From assembly GCA_030674185.1 (NCBI GenBank), contig CM060307.1:47203681-47267680 (forward strand): DNA of 64,000 nucleotides, read 5' to 3'. Source of the stretch: Monoplex corrugatus (taxonomy: Eukaryota; Mollusca; Gastropoda; Littorinimorpha; Ranellidae). Shown here piece by piece: positions 48,795-60,525 of this stretch. The notes under the pieces are model-generated. The model saw nothing but the letters and a program-made list of their open reading frames with translations, was not told the DNA's origin and ran no database searches. Position numbers and translations under genes: made by a program. Positions within the stretch are counted from its first letter, which is position 1. Each line of letters starts with the position of its first letter.

Positions 48795-49538
48795 GAAGGC
48801 AACATGCATATGCAGTCAGACCAGACCACTCGTTCATTTCTATTTCCGACATTGTGAGGTCAGGAAAAGCTTTTCTCATAACTCTGAAGTCATGGAAGAG
48901 TGAAGTGGTAAACACCACAACCGCTCTCAGGGAGTGACCATGTCCTCTTCCTCATTACGTCACCCTCCCTAACCCTGATCTCTCTGTGTGTGTAAGTGCG
49001 TGTGTTTATTTATTCATTTATTTTTAGTCAGATTTGAACTAATACAATCCGATTGGAAGGTGGGAGGTCTACTTCTATGCCAACTGGGCTGATTCTGATT
49101 ACTCTGGATTCACCAGATTACACTGCTAATCTATCTCAGATATGTCAGTGTGGCATACTCACTTTGGATTTGCCTAGATTACACAGCAAGAGATAAAATC
49201 TGTGTATAGTGGGGAAACAAAACGAGACAACAAACACGTACTCTCATTCTCAGGCACAACTCATTTAAAAAAAAAAAAAAAAAAAAAAAAGAACAGTCTT
49301 GAAATCTCTTTGAATCCATCATTTATTGATTTAGAAAAAAAAACAAAACTCACTTTATACAGTCATGCTGAAATAGAATTATACACATCCACATGTAAGG
49401 CTGTGGGTGCACATGGACAGCGAACATCTATCCCAGTGTTTATAGTCACAGCATCTAGGAGTCGGAATAAATCGAGGAAATAGGAACCTCAAGGACCATG
49501 TGGTAAGTTGTACGGACAGAAAGCAGGCAAGTGGGGTG

Positions 49539-49540
<2 letters not shown>
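48795..49540. other. No gene seen
   Basis: Poly-A at 49266-49290 and a short segment repeated near 49090 and 49165 (GATTACACTGCTAATC-like). No coding support. Confidence 0.35.
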
Positions 49541-49592
<52 letters not shown>

Positions 49593-49611
49593 GAGAGACA
49601 GACTACCAGCC

Positions 49612-49644
<33 letters not shown>

Positions 49645-49649
49645 CAGCG

Positions 49650-49687
<38 letters not shown>

Positions 49688-49702
49688 AGACAGACAGGAG
49701 AG

Positions 49703-49757
<55 letters not shown>
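49541..49757. repeat. GA / GACA / TG microsatellite cluster
   Basis: (GA)n, (CAGA)n, (TG)n at 49652-49684 and (GA)n to 49756. Ser/Leu and Arg/Glu frames of up to 194 codons are translations of this cluster. Confidence 0.95.
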
Positions 49758-49761
<4 letters not shown>

Positions 49762-51065
49762 CAAAGAGTGAAGATGACAGAAAAACAAGAGAAGAGACAC
49801 ACAAAAGCGTATCTGCATCATACCACACCCAGGAAATGCGGCTAATATGCATAGCATTATTTTTTAAATGGTCAAACCATTTTTTTAAATGGTCAAACCA
49901 ATCTAACAGTCTCCCTTTTCCAATTAAAAACTCATTCATAACACACGCTTTTGTCATAGCCAAACTCCACGAAGCTTAAAAACTAAACCAGCACAACTAT
50001 AAAAACCACCAATATTGCACGATACAACTTGCTTCATTAACGTTAAAAGAAAAGCGAATAGAATATTTTTTAAAAAAAGGGGGGGACGATGGGGGAGAAA
50101 GGAATATGAACACTTGACAATTCCGGGCTAAGATTTAATCATTGTGACTACATGAAAATCATAACACTTTAAGTATTTACTCACTGTGATTAAATGATAG
50201 TCATAACACTTCAAGTCCTAAAATGTAGTGTACGTCTTTTTCTATAGCATGATATCAAGAGAAACAAAAATGGAATAATTGAACAAATTCGAGGACGAAA
50301 ATGTTGTATAAATAAAAACAAAATTTGCTTGTGAGCACCTTATCAAATATTTCTTCCAGCACTGGTTTATCATTTATGCCCCGTTTTAAGGCACTGTGTT
50401 ATTTTCCTCTGTAGCTGAAGTAATGTTGAATTTGCTAAAATCATCGATTTTGATATAGATGTAAGTTCAAAAGTTCTTTAGGGAAGCATTATGTAACTCT
50501 GCCGTCGAGTGGCTGTCTGTTCATATGTTCATATACAGCTTCTGTAGGTAGCGAAACACACTCAAAACCATTTCTTTTCACTCTTTAATGATGCTCTCTT
50601 GGCAGGTGAGGTAAAACCGTTAAACATGAATAAAACATACTGATAGGACAATAACATGTGCTTACAACTAACAACTTATATTCCAAGCTAATTCACTAAA
50701 ACTGATTCCCGGAATTTTTCACCAGTTTTCGTTTTATAACATGTAATCGAGAAGAAACAGATAACCCTGAAAATCAGACAAGGTCAACCATGGACAATGA
50801 TCTAATAGAAAGTTGTCCAAACATGTTAACAGGTCTGTGAAAAAGCTGTGACAGCTACACACATATTTCAGCAATCTAACGGTTGTGGCCTTGAAATGAA
50901 AATCAAGGTCATCCAAACTTTGCCATACGCGAGTCCGATGGTTATGACCTTGAGATGAAAGCCAAAATCATACAAGCGGTGCTATTCATAAGTGTGTCTG
51001 AAAGACATTATTAAAATGGTCAATTCATTTTTAATGGAGACACTGCTGTTCACACAATGTTATCA
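49758..51065. other. No recognisable feature
   Basis: AT-rich unique DNA. CCTTGAAATGAAAATCAAGGTCA and a similar segment recur near 50888 and 50948. Confidence 0.35.
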
Positions 51066-51625
51066 TAACCCACTGTGAGGGTACCAGGGCTCTTTCACAG
51101 TATAGATAGTATCCCCACCTTCTGGAAATTCTGTGATAGAAATTTCCTCTTTTCTGTCGCTCTCTTTGTTTCTTTCGTCCTCTTTTGCTTTCTGTCATTT
51201 CTACCTATCATTTTCAGCCTTAATGGTCCATTTACCTGTATGTGTTCGATAAAGTCTTCGTAACTTTCTCTTAAGATTGATAATTGGGTACATGTAGTAC
51301 CGGTAAGTGCATTTTTTGGCCCTAGGGAAATCAGATATGCAGAAGCAATTTTCGGTAATTTAGGCCCGTTTATATTTATGTTTTAATGTTCTTTGTTATG
51401 TTTAATTTTGTATTCAGGTATGTTTTCTAAATCCTCTGTGCGATAAATTGGATGGAGTGGTCAACGCCAGGGGCATGTCCTTAGATTATGTGCACAAATA
51501 CATTGAAACGTGTATTTAATTTTCTTTTCCTCCCCCCCTCCCCTCCCCCCGTTGAAGTATCGTGAATGTTTGGAAATGGTTATAGCCCTTATATGGTTCT
51601 GCGCACTTGGCTGGACTTTAAACAA
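51066..51625 (+). mobile_element. Dispersed repeat D, copy 1
   Basis: Matches 57726-58280 in inverted orientation over about 550 bp, including GGAAATTCTGTGATAGAAAT, TTAAGATTGATAATTGGGTA, GGATGGAGTGGTCAACGCCA and the tail GGTTATAGCCCTTATATGGT. Short tail-only pieces occur at 27745 and 52555. No coding sequence is visible, so this is probably the 3' end of a retroelement or a SINE-like element. Confidence 0.85.
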
Positions 51626-52153
51626 AAAATAACGGAAACACTAAATTAAAAATCTTTTATTAATATGAGCAGAATAATTTTGTTCTAATAGCTTTAACTG
51701 CTGATGTATGCATGTTGATTCTGGCAAAGAACAGATTTATTCAACCACAAACAGCTGAAATAAACTGATTTGAATTATTTGCTTCCTGCATCCAAATCCA
51801 GATTTTGTACTTCTCAAGGTCACTGTGACCTTGATAAAACATTCAGTATGTAGATGAAACAAAACTTGGCAAACCAGGGCAAGGGAACTGTCATAGAAGT
51901 GAAAACAAAATCTAAATACTGTTGGCAGTTTCTGACAGAATGCGGTTCAAACACCTTTCACAAGAAATACGGTGTCAGGTTTCTTTTTTCCCCATGCGAC
52001 CGCCATCTCCGCGCCAGGACTTCCAAGTGCATGCAGACGTGGCTTATCTATAATGTACATCTTTGATCTCAATTTGGTAAAGATCCATCCACCAACAGCT
52101 GCAAACATCTTGCTAAAGCATGTATGTCACAACACACACACACCACACACACA

Positions 52154-52185
<32 letters not shown>

Positions 52186-52554
52186 CAACAAACATGCCCT
52201 CAACCAAAAAATGCGTGTGGGGGGGGGGGGGGGATGGGAGTGGGTTTGTAGTGGAATCGAGGTACCGCGTAAGCCGTGATAAAAAATTATTTACTTCAAT
52301 GATTTAAAAAGATCAACCCTTGTGTTGTCTTTCTCTCTGACAAACGTTCCACAAATCACGCCGCATAACTGTTATGATATTACATTTCCACCTTTTCATA
52401 CCAAGATTTTACAAAAAAGACATCCCATCAAAATGCCATTCCCTCCGGACTACTTGGAGGGGGTGGAGCAGCACTCGATCTCCGGCCGCCATAATGCAGT
52501 TCTGGTCGTCCCCTTTTAAACAACACTATGGTCCAGTACAACAGCTAGGTGTCA
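51626..52554. other. No gene seen
   Basis: Contains a (CA)n tract (52133-52182) and a poly-G run (52218-52231). Small frames at 51972-52307 and 52322-52565 have no recognised motif. Confidence 0.35.
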
Positions 52555-52606
52555 GGTTTTTTTAACGGTTATAGCCCTGATACGGCTCTACGCAGTCAGC
52601 TGGGCT
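52555..52606 (+). mobile_element. Tail fragment of dispersed repeat D
   Basis: ACGGTTATAGCCCTGATACG, then CTACGCAGTCAGCTGGGCTT: the terminal segment of repeat D directly abutting MITE copy 9. Confidence 0.7.
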
Positions 52607-52772
52607 TTAAGCCTTTGACTCCAGCACCCTATCCATCAACTGCAAAAACTTAACCCTTTGACTCCCTCACCCTATCCACCAGGGCGAGGGAGTCAAAGGG
52701 TTAATTTCTGCTTTGCTAGCATGGTTCACAATGCAGGATGCTGGTGAACAGGCGCGGGAGTCAAAGGGTTAA
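52607..52772. mobile_element. TTAA foldback MITE, copy 9
   Basis: TTAAGCCTTTGACTCCAGCA at the left and GCGGGAGTCAAAGGGTTAA at the right. The centre is deleted, leaving the inner arms meeting at CCACCAGGGCGAGG. It ends 47 bp from the module 9 stop codon. Confidence 0.85.
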
Positions 52773-52819
52773 ACAAAAATTATAATAATGTGTCGGGTGG
52801 AGAAGAACGGGATAGCAGT

Positions 52820-53034
52820 TCACTGTGGCCTTGGTTTGTGCATGTCAGGCATGTAAGCAGCGCGTGCATTCATCAGCCTCTCCCTGTATCTTCTTGCCTC
52901 CTCCCTGTTGCGCTGTTTGCGCCGTTCATGACGTAACGGGTCCCGCTTGAGTCGTTCCCACACGGCCCGGTGTCTTGAAAAGGATTGTCTGACGCCACTG
53001 AACAGTGTGTCTGGGGACCGGAGAGACAGCAGCC
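52820..53034 (-). CDS. Basic-module terminal exon 9
   Basis: Acceptor CTGATTCCTGTCTTTCAG (reverse complement of 53035-53052), exon 215 nt, phase 1, 70 full residues, stop TGA at 52820-52822. An overlapping 60-codon minus frame is out of register and is not the product. Reading from the acceptor gives LLSLRSPDTLFSGVRQSFSR, then HRAVWERLKRDPLRHERRKQ and RNREEARRYRERLM, ending with a diverged Met/Pro/Arg tail. It is a close paralogue of module 10, 2 kb away. The similarity covers the exon and at least 60 bp of upstream intron (ACTACTTTCACTTCTCCATT), with a further match near 53487. Confidence 0.82.
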
Positions 53035-54997
53035 CTGAAAGACAGGAATCAGCAAGCTATCACTACTTTCACTTCTCCATTCTCACTACCTCATTTTGTC
53101 TGCTCCACGTGTAGTTGGAGCGACAGCAAAACACTATCATTACTGAGACAAGACACTGGAATCAAAATCGTTTTGTGTGGGTGAATGCAAAGAGAATGGG
53201 GGAAATGGCACAGGATGGCAACCTCTGCATACACAGCTTTTCTCGTGACACATTTTAACACTTCCTCCGTCAAATATTGAACAACCATAGTTGTAACTTA
53301 ATCATTCACTGTTAATCTTTATTTACAAAAGCAAAAGAAAAACCAAAACAAAACAAAAGAAAAACAATGTTCACTATCACAGGTATATGAACACTGTGTA
53401 AGAGACAAGTAGGCCTGGCAAAGACTCAAGCCAGAAAGTTTCTGCGCCTCTCACAAGACAGTGACTAAAACACATTCTCCACGGTACACCGAAAGTAAAA
53501 TTTTGAATGTTTACTGACAGGCATCTTCCTAAAGTAAAAGAATCCCTAAACATACGAAATTAAACATCACCTTATAGTACACATGTTGACTGGACATGAT
53601 ATGATATTTCACCGAGCAGAGTCAATTTTCAAGCAAGTTACTGCATTTGTTTTATAGTAAAATATGAGTTGGATTCTGTTGGAACTTTTTCGTGGACCTC
53701 CATACCATACTGGAAGACATGTGCTGTACAACAAATCTGACTTTATTGCAGATGTATATCAAAACTCGTTGGAAAATATGTAAGTAGTCCATGTATGCAG
53801 GAACATTTTTTCTTTATAGTCAGGGAAAAGATGAGATAATTTTCTTTGGTGCGAAATCTTGTCGTGAAGTTTGTTTGCAATGTTTTCAAGCAATTCTGCA
53901 ACTAAAGCTTTAAATGGCCCTTCACTGATGCATTCTATTCAAAAGACTAACCCCACAGCTCAAGCTGGCGAAAATATCAACTACGTCACACATTCAACTG
54001 TCCTTCCTCTTCCCACTCTAGAAGGATGTTACCCATGCAGGGTTTGAGTCTGATATACGTCTCCAACACTACTTTCCCCAACATCCAGATTAAACTGATC
54101 CCATGCAGAATATGGCAATATAAGTGACAAGTTTGGTTCAGTTCATGTTGCTCACAGTCCAGCTCATCAGTAAGGCTGTATCAGGTCTATCACCATATTA
54201 AAAACTCCAAGTCTCATTTAAAAGCCAACAGTTAAAAAACAAGCTATTGGTTTGCCTTTCAAAGTCTAAAATGCATTATTTCCTTTTTTGTATACATGAC
54301 CACACAGAAGATGAACTCTACTGACCTCTTGTAAAGACTTACTAATTGTATACCTGGAGGAAAATAACAAGTTTGCTTTGTTATCTGGATCAAAGTGACT
54401 GCCGTGTTCAGCAATTAAAAACCAGAAACACATGAAAATAGAGTGCAAAAGAATCGGTTTCTTTCTTGGCTTTTGTGTACGCGTGACAAAGGCCAGTTAG
54501 CTAAATATTTGTGCCACTCTTGTTTTCTTTGTTATGTTAGAAACCTTACTCAGTTATGTCCAGATTTATTTGCCAAAATTCTGACACATGCCTAACTGAG
54601 GAACAACAGAGTAAATGTATTTCATAGTTAACATCTACCACTAATTCGTTGAGAAACCAGTTCTCGTCTGATGGGACAACACCTGCAATGGGCTTTTAAT
54701 GTACAACTGCGACTATCCGTATGGCATTTCACTCTGAAGATAAATCTTCTGAACAATTTATACTATAATGTCCCAAGCGGCACACGGAAAAGATTAATAT
54801 CAGGTTTGCTTGATAGTGTTTTAAGCCTTATGGCTCCATCGTCCATATTTACAAAATCCCTGAAAAATACACTTCTCCTATATGAATCATGAATGGATGG
54901 CACAGGATCACAATCCCCAGCAGTGACTGAATAGAACTCGGTATCTTCCTTCACAGAAGACGCGTGGTGCAGTTGGAGGGGGCACCGGAATTATGGA
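53035..54997. other. Duplicated intron flank plus repeat fragments
   Basis: 53035-53110 and about 53485-53530 resemble 55216-55300 and 55337-55375, the flank of module 10. At 54132-54275 lies a LINE 3'-UTR copy (GGTTCAGTTCATGTTGCTCA). At 54400-54545 lies a decayed copy of repeat C (GACAAAGGCCAGTTAGCTAA). The rest shows nothing recognisable. Confidence 0.55.
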
Positions 54998-55215
54998 TTA
55001 TAACTGTGGTCTAGATGTCTGTGCATCTGGCATTTGAGCAAGCCGTGCTCTCATCAGTCTCTCCCTGTATCTCCTGACCTCCTCCCTGTTGCGTTGTTTG
55101 CGCCGCTCATGCCGTAATGGGTCTCGCTTGAGTCGTTCCCACACGGCCCGGTGTCTGGAGAAGGATTGTCTGACGCCACTGAACATTGTGTCTGGGGACT
55201 GGCGGGGCAGCAGCC
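54998..55215 (-). CDS. Basic-module terminal exon 10
   Basis: Acceptor CAAATTCCTGTCTTTCAG (reverse complement of 55216-55233), exon 218 nt, phase 1, 71 full residues, stop TAA at 54998. Translation gives LLPRQSPDTMFSGVRQSFSR, then HRAVWERLKRDPLRHERRKQ and RNREEVRRYRERLMRARLAQ. Between VRQSFSR and RERLM it differs from module 9 by nine synonymous codon changes and only one replacement (Val for Ala). Beyond that the tails differ freely. This is direct evidence that the core is under protein-level constraint. An ATG inside the exon would allow a 62-codon frame, but the acceptor and the conserved leader upstream of it favour the longer exon. Confidence 0.84.
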
Positions 55216-56075
55216 CTGAAAGACAGGAATTTGCAAGCTGTCACTACTTTCACTTCTCCATTTTCCCTACCTCATTTTGTCTGCTCTGTGTGTGTTAGGA
55301 GCAACAGCACAAGAATGATAAATACGAATTTAACACTGAAAGCAAAATGTTGAATGTTTGTTGACAGGCATCTTTTAGCAAGCTTGATACAGTAAGTTCT
55401 TTTAACAAAGTGTGTTCACTTAGGAGAATATTAAAGCAGTGCTGTAGGAACCAAACAGCTGGATGAAAGGTTTAAATATATACGAGCACATTAGGGCGTT
55501 CATATGTATAGCGGTATTACAGTGATACTATGAAGCCCAAGGCACTGGCAACGTGAATTAACTAATATGCATGCTTATGTGGATAAATTCCATTCTACAA
55601 CTGCAAAACACAAATACAGTCACAAAGTTCAAAGGAACAGCTTGCGTATTCTTTATCTAATACTGAAACCATTACCCAAGTGGATGGGAAGAAAGACTGA
55701 GTAATCCTACCTGAAGAAACCACAATTATGTCCATCAAATGGTACATATTAACCGACGAACAACTTCAGGAATCAAACTCAAACTCAGACAAAAGTGCTC
55801 ACTTCACGGTCTAATGTTCATCACTCTCCTCACTTCATTCACTTGTTTACCAGAAAGGTTAAAAAAAAAGGGGGTGATCCATAATTCTGCTTATATTTGA
55901 AATTTTAAAACTTCTCCAGCAGGACTCCATTGAAAATTTAAAGTATATACTCAAAACAGACCTTCAAACAACACTGCATAGCACCAAAGAACTTGGAAGA
56001 ATCACGTCAATGTACTTAAGTGGGGATGAGGCTTTGTAAATGATTGGCACAATGTCTACAAATGAGGATGGGTTA
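55216..56075. other. Duplicated intron flank, otherwise nothing seen
   Basis: The first 170 bp match the flank of module 9; no coding support beyond that. Confidence 0.4.
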
Positions 56076-56079
56076 CTGT

Positions 56080-56264
56080 CAACTCCCCCCCCCCCCCCCC
56101 CCCCCCCCTGCAGGAAACGGTCTTTCACTGTTAAACAAATTCCTTCAGAAACGGAATAAGTTTAAAGCTTCACTGGACCTGTCTAGTTACATAGAAAGAG
56201 GGAAAAAAGTGAGAGACAGACAGACAGAGAGAGGGAGAGAGAGAGGAGACACAGAGACGGAGGG

Positions 56265-56334
<70 letters not shown>

Positions 56335-56487
56335 GGGTGGGAGACAGACAATATGAGGGACAACTATTTTACTGTGGGAAAAGAGGACACACAGTACAGG
56401 TCAATTTTTTGTTTTTTTACATCACAGCCTCAGATACTAAAGCATACCACACTTATGCAACACATAAACACAAATAATGTACTTGCA

Positions 56488-56541
<54 letters not shown>

Positions 56542-56580
56542 CACACACACACCACACCACACACACACACACACACATGC
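56080..56580. repeat. Poly-C, GACA and CA microsatellites
   Basis: Poly-C at 56084-56108, (GA)n and (CAGA)n at 56215-56335, and (CA)n with ACC interruptions at 56488-56577. A 179-codon frame spans them and is not a gene. Confidence 0.9.
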
Positions 56581-56584
56581 TGAT

Positions 56585-57725
56585 AGCATTTTACCAGATC
56601 AGGTTTGATGATGTTGGGTTCAAGACGGATTTCAATTTTAGAAGTTTGACGTGTCTAATGAAATCAGGGGAGAGAGTGGGGAGACGTTGTATATCAAAGT
56701 TTGACCGTCGTCTTTTGGTCACTAATGCATAACAGGGATCCAATAATACCAAAGACTGTTAGTATCGTTTGATAATCTTTGTGCATCTGAGAGTGGGTGC
56801 GTGGGTGGGTGTATGTGGAGGGGGAGTTTACACGCAGAAGTGTATTATTAAGAGCTTACTCTGACAGAAAATGAAAGCAAGTCATCACAAGTTTTAAAAG
56901 GATTACCACTGGACACGCACATTGATGACACCCTTGACATGACAACGTCCGTCTACTTTTGACCAGAACTGGAAGGTTTTAAATCGTGTTTATATTTTTC
57001 ACTATGTACTCGATGTATGTCGACAAGCTGAGATGCGCTGCCGATAACTGAACTGAGATGGCCACAAATTAACCATAACATGAAAAATGTGACTGGCCCA
57101 TCCCATTAACTGTATTACATCAGTATACACATGCCGAAAACAATACATTAAAGGGAAAAAAGTTAAGAGGAAAGAAAAGTAGTTTGATGTCCTTGGAAGT
57201 TTACCATCTCACACTGTTCACACAACATGTTTTCATGAAAAAATTAAGACAACACTGAAAACAACTGACTTTTATTCTCTTTTCATTTACAATGGCAAAG
57301 CTCATGCAATCATCCTACACGCTGATCAGTCTTGAAACAAACTTTCAGATACACAAACTTAAAACAATTGCTGATCCCCAGATAAGAAACAAGTTCTCAT
57401 TACCATCCAATCATGAAAAAAAGTTATAAAATATCAATGTACATGTATGTGTTCACGTTTGAACGTTACTACACAAAAGCAGAAAACCAGCAGGGCCTGG
57501 ACACCATTAAAACTCTGCTGTCTATAAACGCCACCTTATCTTTAATCTAGCTAACATTCCTCAAGGATCATTTCTCTCATACTGCCAAAATAATCTCAAG
57601 ACAACAATATACACAAAACTACAACAGACTCAGCACACAGAAATCAACTAGGTACTCTCTGGTAAGTAAAAGATGACGATTTTCTTGGGATCTCACGCGT
57701 AAACATACGCACAGATGTAATTGTT
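56585..57725. other. No recognisable feature
   Basis: AT-rich unique sequence in the long gap between modules 10 and 11. Confidence 0.35.
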
Positions 57726-58280
57726 TTTGTTGTTTAAAGCCCAGCCAATTGCGTACGGCTATAACCGTTTCAAAGCACAAGCAAAACTTCGACAGGAAAA
57801 AGAAAAGAAAAGAAAAGAAAATTAAGTAGCCTACGCATATCAATGTATTTGCGCACATAATCTAAGAAGATGCCCCCGGCGTTGACCACTCCATCCATTT
57901 TATCGCACACGGGATTTAAAAAAAAACCCACCTGATTACAAATCTAAACATACATAAGGACACAAAAGCATATATAAAAACGGGCATAAATTACTTAAAA
58001 TTACTTCCGCATATCTCACTTCCCTAGAGCCAAAAATGTACTTATTAATGCATGTATCCAATTATCAATCCTAAGAAAAAGTATGTAAGATTTTATCGAA
58101 CACATACAGGTGAATGGACCAGCAAGGCATAAAATGATAAGAAGAAATGACAGAAAGCTAAGGAGGAAGAAAGAAACAAACAGAGTGAGAGAAAAGAGGA
58201 AATTTCAAGCACAGAATTTCCAGAAGGTGCGGATACAATCTATACTGAAAGAGCACATGGCATCTCAACGGGGGGATGCA
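57726..58280 (-). mobile_element. Dispersed repeat D, copy 2
   Basis: Inverted copy of 51066-51625. It includes TTTAAAGCCCAGCCAATTGC at the left and AATTTCCAGAAGGTGCGGAT at the right. A (GAAAA)n run lies where copy 1 has a C/T-rich tract. The two copies face each other around modules 9 and 10. Confidence 0.85.
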
Positions 58281-58613
58281 CAGACATAAACTCCTTTCAT
58301 ATATATAAGCAAGCAGGACATCAAATACACACATTAAAGATCCTTTAAGCCACGTCAATTTTCAATGGTTTATGTAAACACCCAGCATGCACACTGACTG
58401 AAGACAAAGTAAGCAGACTGCGCAGAAATATAATGCCTGCACAGAGAGAGTGGTCAAAACAACATGCAACCGTGAAAGCATTGCTCAGAACTAAAACAAA
58501 ACAAAATTAAAAAAACCCAAGGAAGATGAAGTTATTTATCAATCACTACTGTCATTCTCGTCTTTTATAACTGCATAATTAGCACACATTACCAAGTTTG
58601 TTCTAATGGAAGA

Positions 58614-58807
58614 TTAACCCTTTGACTACCGCAGCCTGTCTACCAGCATCCTGCATTGTCAACCACACTAGCAAAGCAAAGACCTAATCCTTTGACTCCC
58701 TCACCCTATCCACCAGATTCCTGCAGGAAGCTGGTGGATAGGGTGAAGGAGTCAAAGGGTTAAGTTTTTGAAGTTGGTGGATAGGGTGCGGGAGTCACAA
58801 GGGTTAA
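58614..58807. mobile_element. TTAA foldback MITE, copy 10
   Basis: TTAACCCTTTGACTACCGCA at the left and GGGAGTCACAAGGGTTAA at the right, with a well-preserved central palindrome. Confidence 0.88.
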
Positions 58808-58914
58808 GATGGTCCGAAAAAGTCTAGTTTTGATATGAGATAGGAGTGGGGAGGGGATGTACACAACTGAAAAGGGGAGCAAATGTGGACAGCAATCTTT
58901 GATTTATATAATGG

Positions 58915-59232
58915 AGTCCGCCTATAACGAACCTGCTTACAACGAATTTCCAGCAATAAGGTACACTTAATTTTCCAAGCCCACTTCTTTCTTTTTCCTC
59001 TTGTGAAACGCTGTCTATAACAAACAGAATATACTATCGTGCATAACGACCTCTCCTTTGTACGGACGAAATTTTGTTTCCAGACTAAAAGGCCAAGCCT
59101 GTATAGTCTTGCCCTACAACGAACAAGCACTCAAGAGTGTTTCAACTGCAGTATCGCATACTGAGCACATGGCACACAGCCACAGCGATCACCATGACTT
59201 TACGCCTGAGGCAAAGTGTGTGTGTGTGTGTA

Positions 59233-59307
<75 letters not shown>

Positions 59308-59782
59308 GTGTGTGTCTGTGTGTGTGGGGGGTGGGTGTGTGTGTGTGTGTGTGGGTGTGTGTGTGTGTGGGTGGGGGTGTGGGGATGTGTGTGTGGGGGT
59401 GGGGGTGTGTGGGGGTGTGTGTGGGTGTGGGGTTGTGTGTGGGGGGGGGGGGGTGTGCGTGTGTGTGTGTGTGTGCGTGTGTGTGCGTGCGAGCGTGCGT
59501 GCATGCGCGTTTCGTTTTTGGTGTCGTCATTGACTGACCCACAGAAATGACTGATAAACGCCATACTGATGACCCAAAATAGAGGAATGATAAACGTCAT
59601 AATGATGACGTATACAATAAGGAGTGAACTGAATAACATCAAAATTCCACCAGTAAGGCGATAACCAATCACCGCTGTGTAAGGTCACTGGTTTTCCTTA
59701 CTTGTAGTACGTTGTACCTACTACGAACTGCTGCTGTAACGAATACATTTACATTTTCTTTGAATTTCGTTGTAAGCGGACT
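58915..59782. mobile_element. Possible DNA transposon MITE with AGTCCGC termini
   Basis: Left end AGTCCGCCTATAACGAACCT; right end, complemented, AGTCCGCTTACAACGAAATT. Internal TATAACAAA/TAACGA repeats are typical of non-autonomous elements of the pogo/Tigger type. A TG/GGTG microsatellite (59213-59505) lies inside. I found no clear TA duplication, so the class is tentative. Confidence 0.5.
59213..59505. repeat. TG and GGTG-rich microsatellite
   Basis: (TG)n, then G-rich variants (GGGGTGTG) including a run of twelve G near 59439. Cys/Val and His/Thr frames across it are artefacts. Confidence 0.95.
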
Positions 59783-60227
59783 ACGCTCTAGATGGTAAGA
59801 TTGAAGGAACGGGGATACGGAATGTCAGGTAGCAAGAAATTCTAGGGACAACCAGGCAGCAGAAGATCCTCACAGGGAAAATGGGCCATCTATGTCTAGA
59901 GGCAAGCATTACGCCCTGCCAAGTATACCCGACCATAGGTGGCTGTCCAACAGAGCTATGATATACCCACTGAACAGTTTCCTGTTGGTGTAATTATTGC
60001 ATAATAGGGAATCGCTATACAATTGAGAAATCACCAATATTGCAGCCTGTTTGCTTTACTGTGATAAAACCATTCCCACAATTAGTTACACAATCATTAA
60101 CACAGTACTTGCATGCTCTCTCTCTCTGTGTCTCTCTCTCATCAATGTTCTGCTTACCACAATCCATTTTTTTATGCGTATTAAAACTTTACTATGATTG
60201 TGTGTTTGGACTGCTCTGTACTGCACT
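59783..60227. other. No recognisable feature
   Basis: Unique DNA with a short CT run at 60118-60140. Confidence 0.35.
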
Positions 60228-60311
60228 GCAAGAAGCTGGTGGATAGGGTGCGGGGGTCAAAGGGTTAAACTTTTGTAGTTGGTGAATAGGGTGCGGGAGT
60301 CAAAGGGTTAA
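60228..60311. mobile_element. TTAA foldback MITE, copy 11 (right half only)
   Basis: AGAAGCTGGTGGATAGGGTG, an internal GTCAAAGGGTTAA, then the outer arm ending GTCAAAGGGTTAA at 60311. The left half is missing. Confidence 0.8.
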
Positions 60312-60434
60312 AACCGCGTTGAAGTCAGGGACAAGCTATCTCACTGGGAGACTCAACCTACTCAAGACGATAATCATTAAGGTACCGTATCCATACTGTA
60401 TAACAAGATAGTCATTAAAAAAATATCTACTAAA

Positions 60435-60448
60435 ACACACACACACAC

Positions 60449-60524
<76 letters not shown>
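60435..60524. repeat. CA microsatellite
   Basis: (CA)n with one AACA interruption. Confidence 0.97.

Positions 60525-60525
<1 letters not shown>

Noticed and set aside
52873..53055. 60-codon minus-strand frame over module exon 9 (and its twin at 55054-55236)
   Set aside because: Both are open in the same alternative frame only because the exons are recent duplicates. The frame in register with the acceptor holds the family core and the synonymous substitution pattern.
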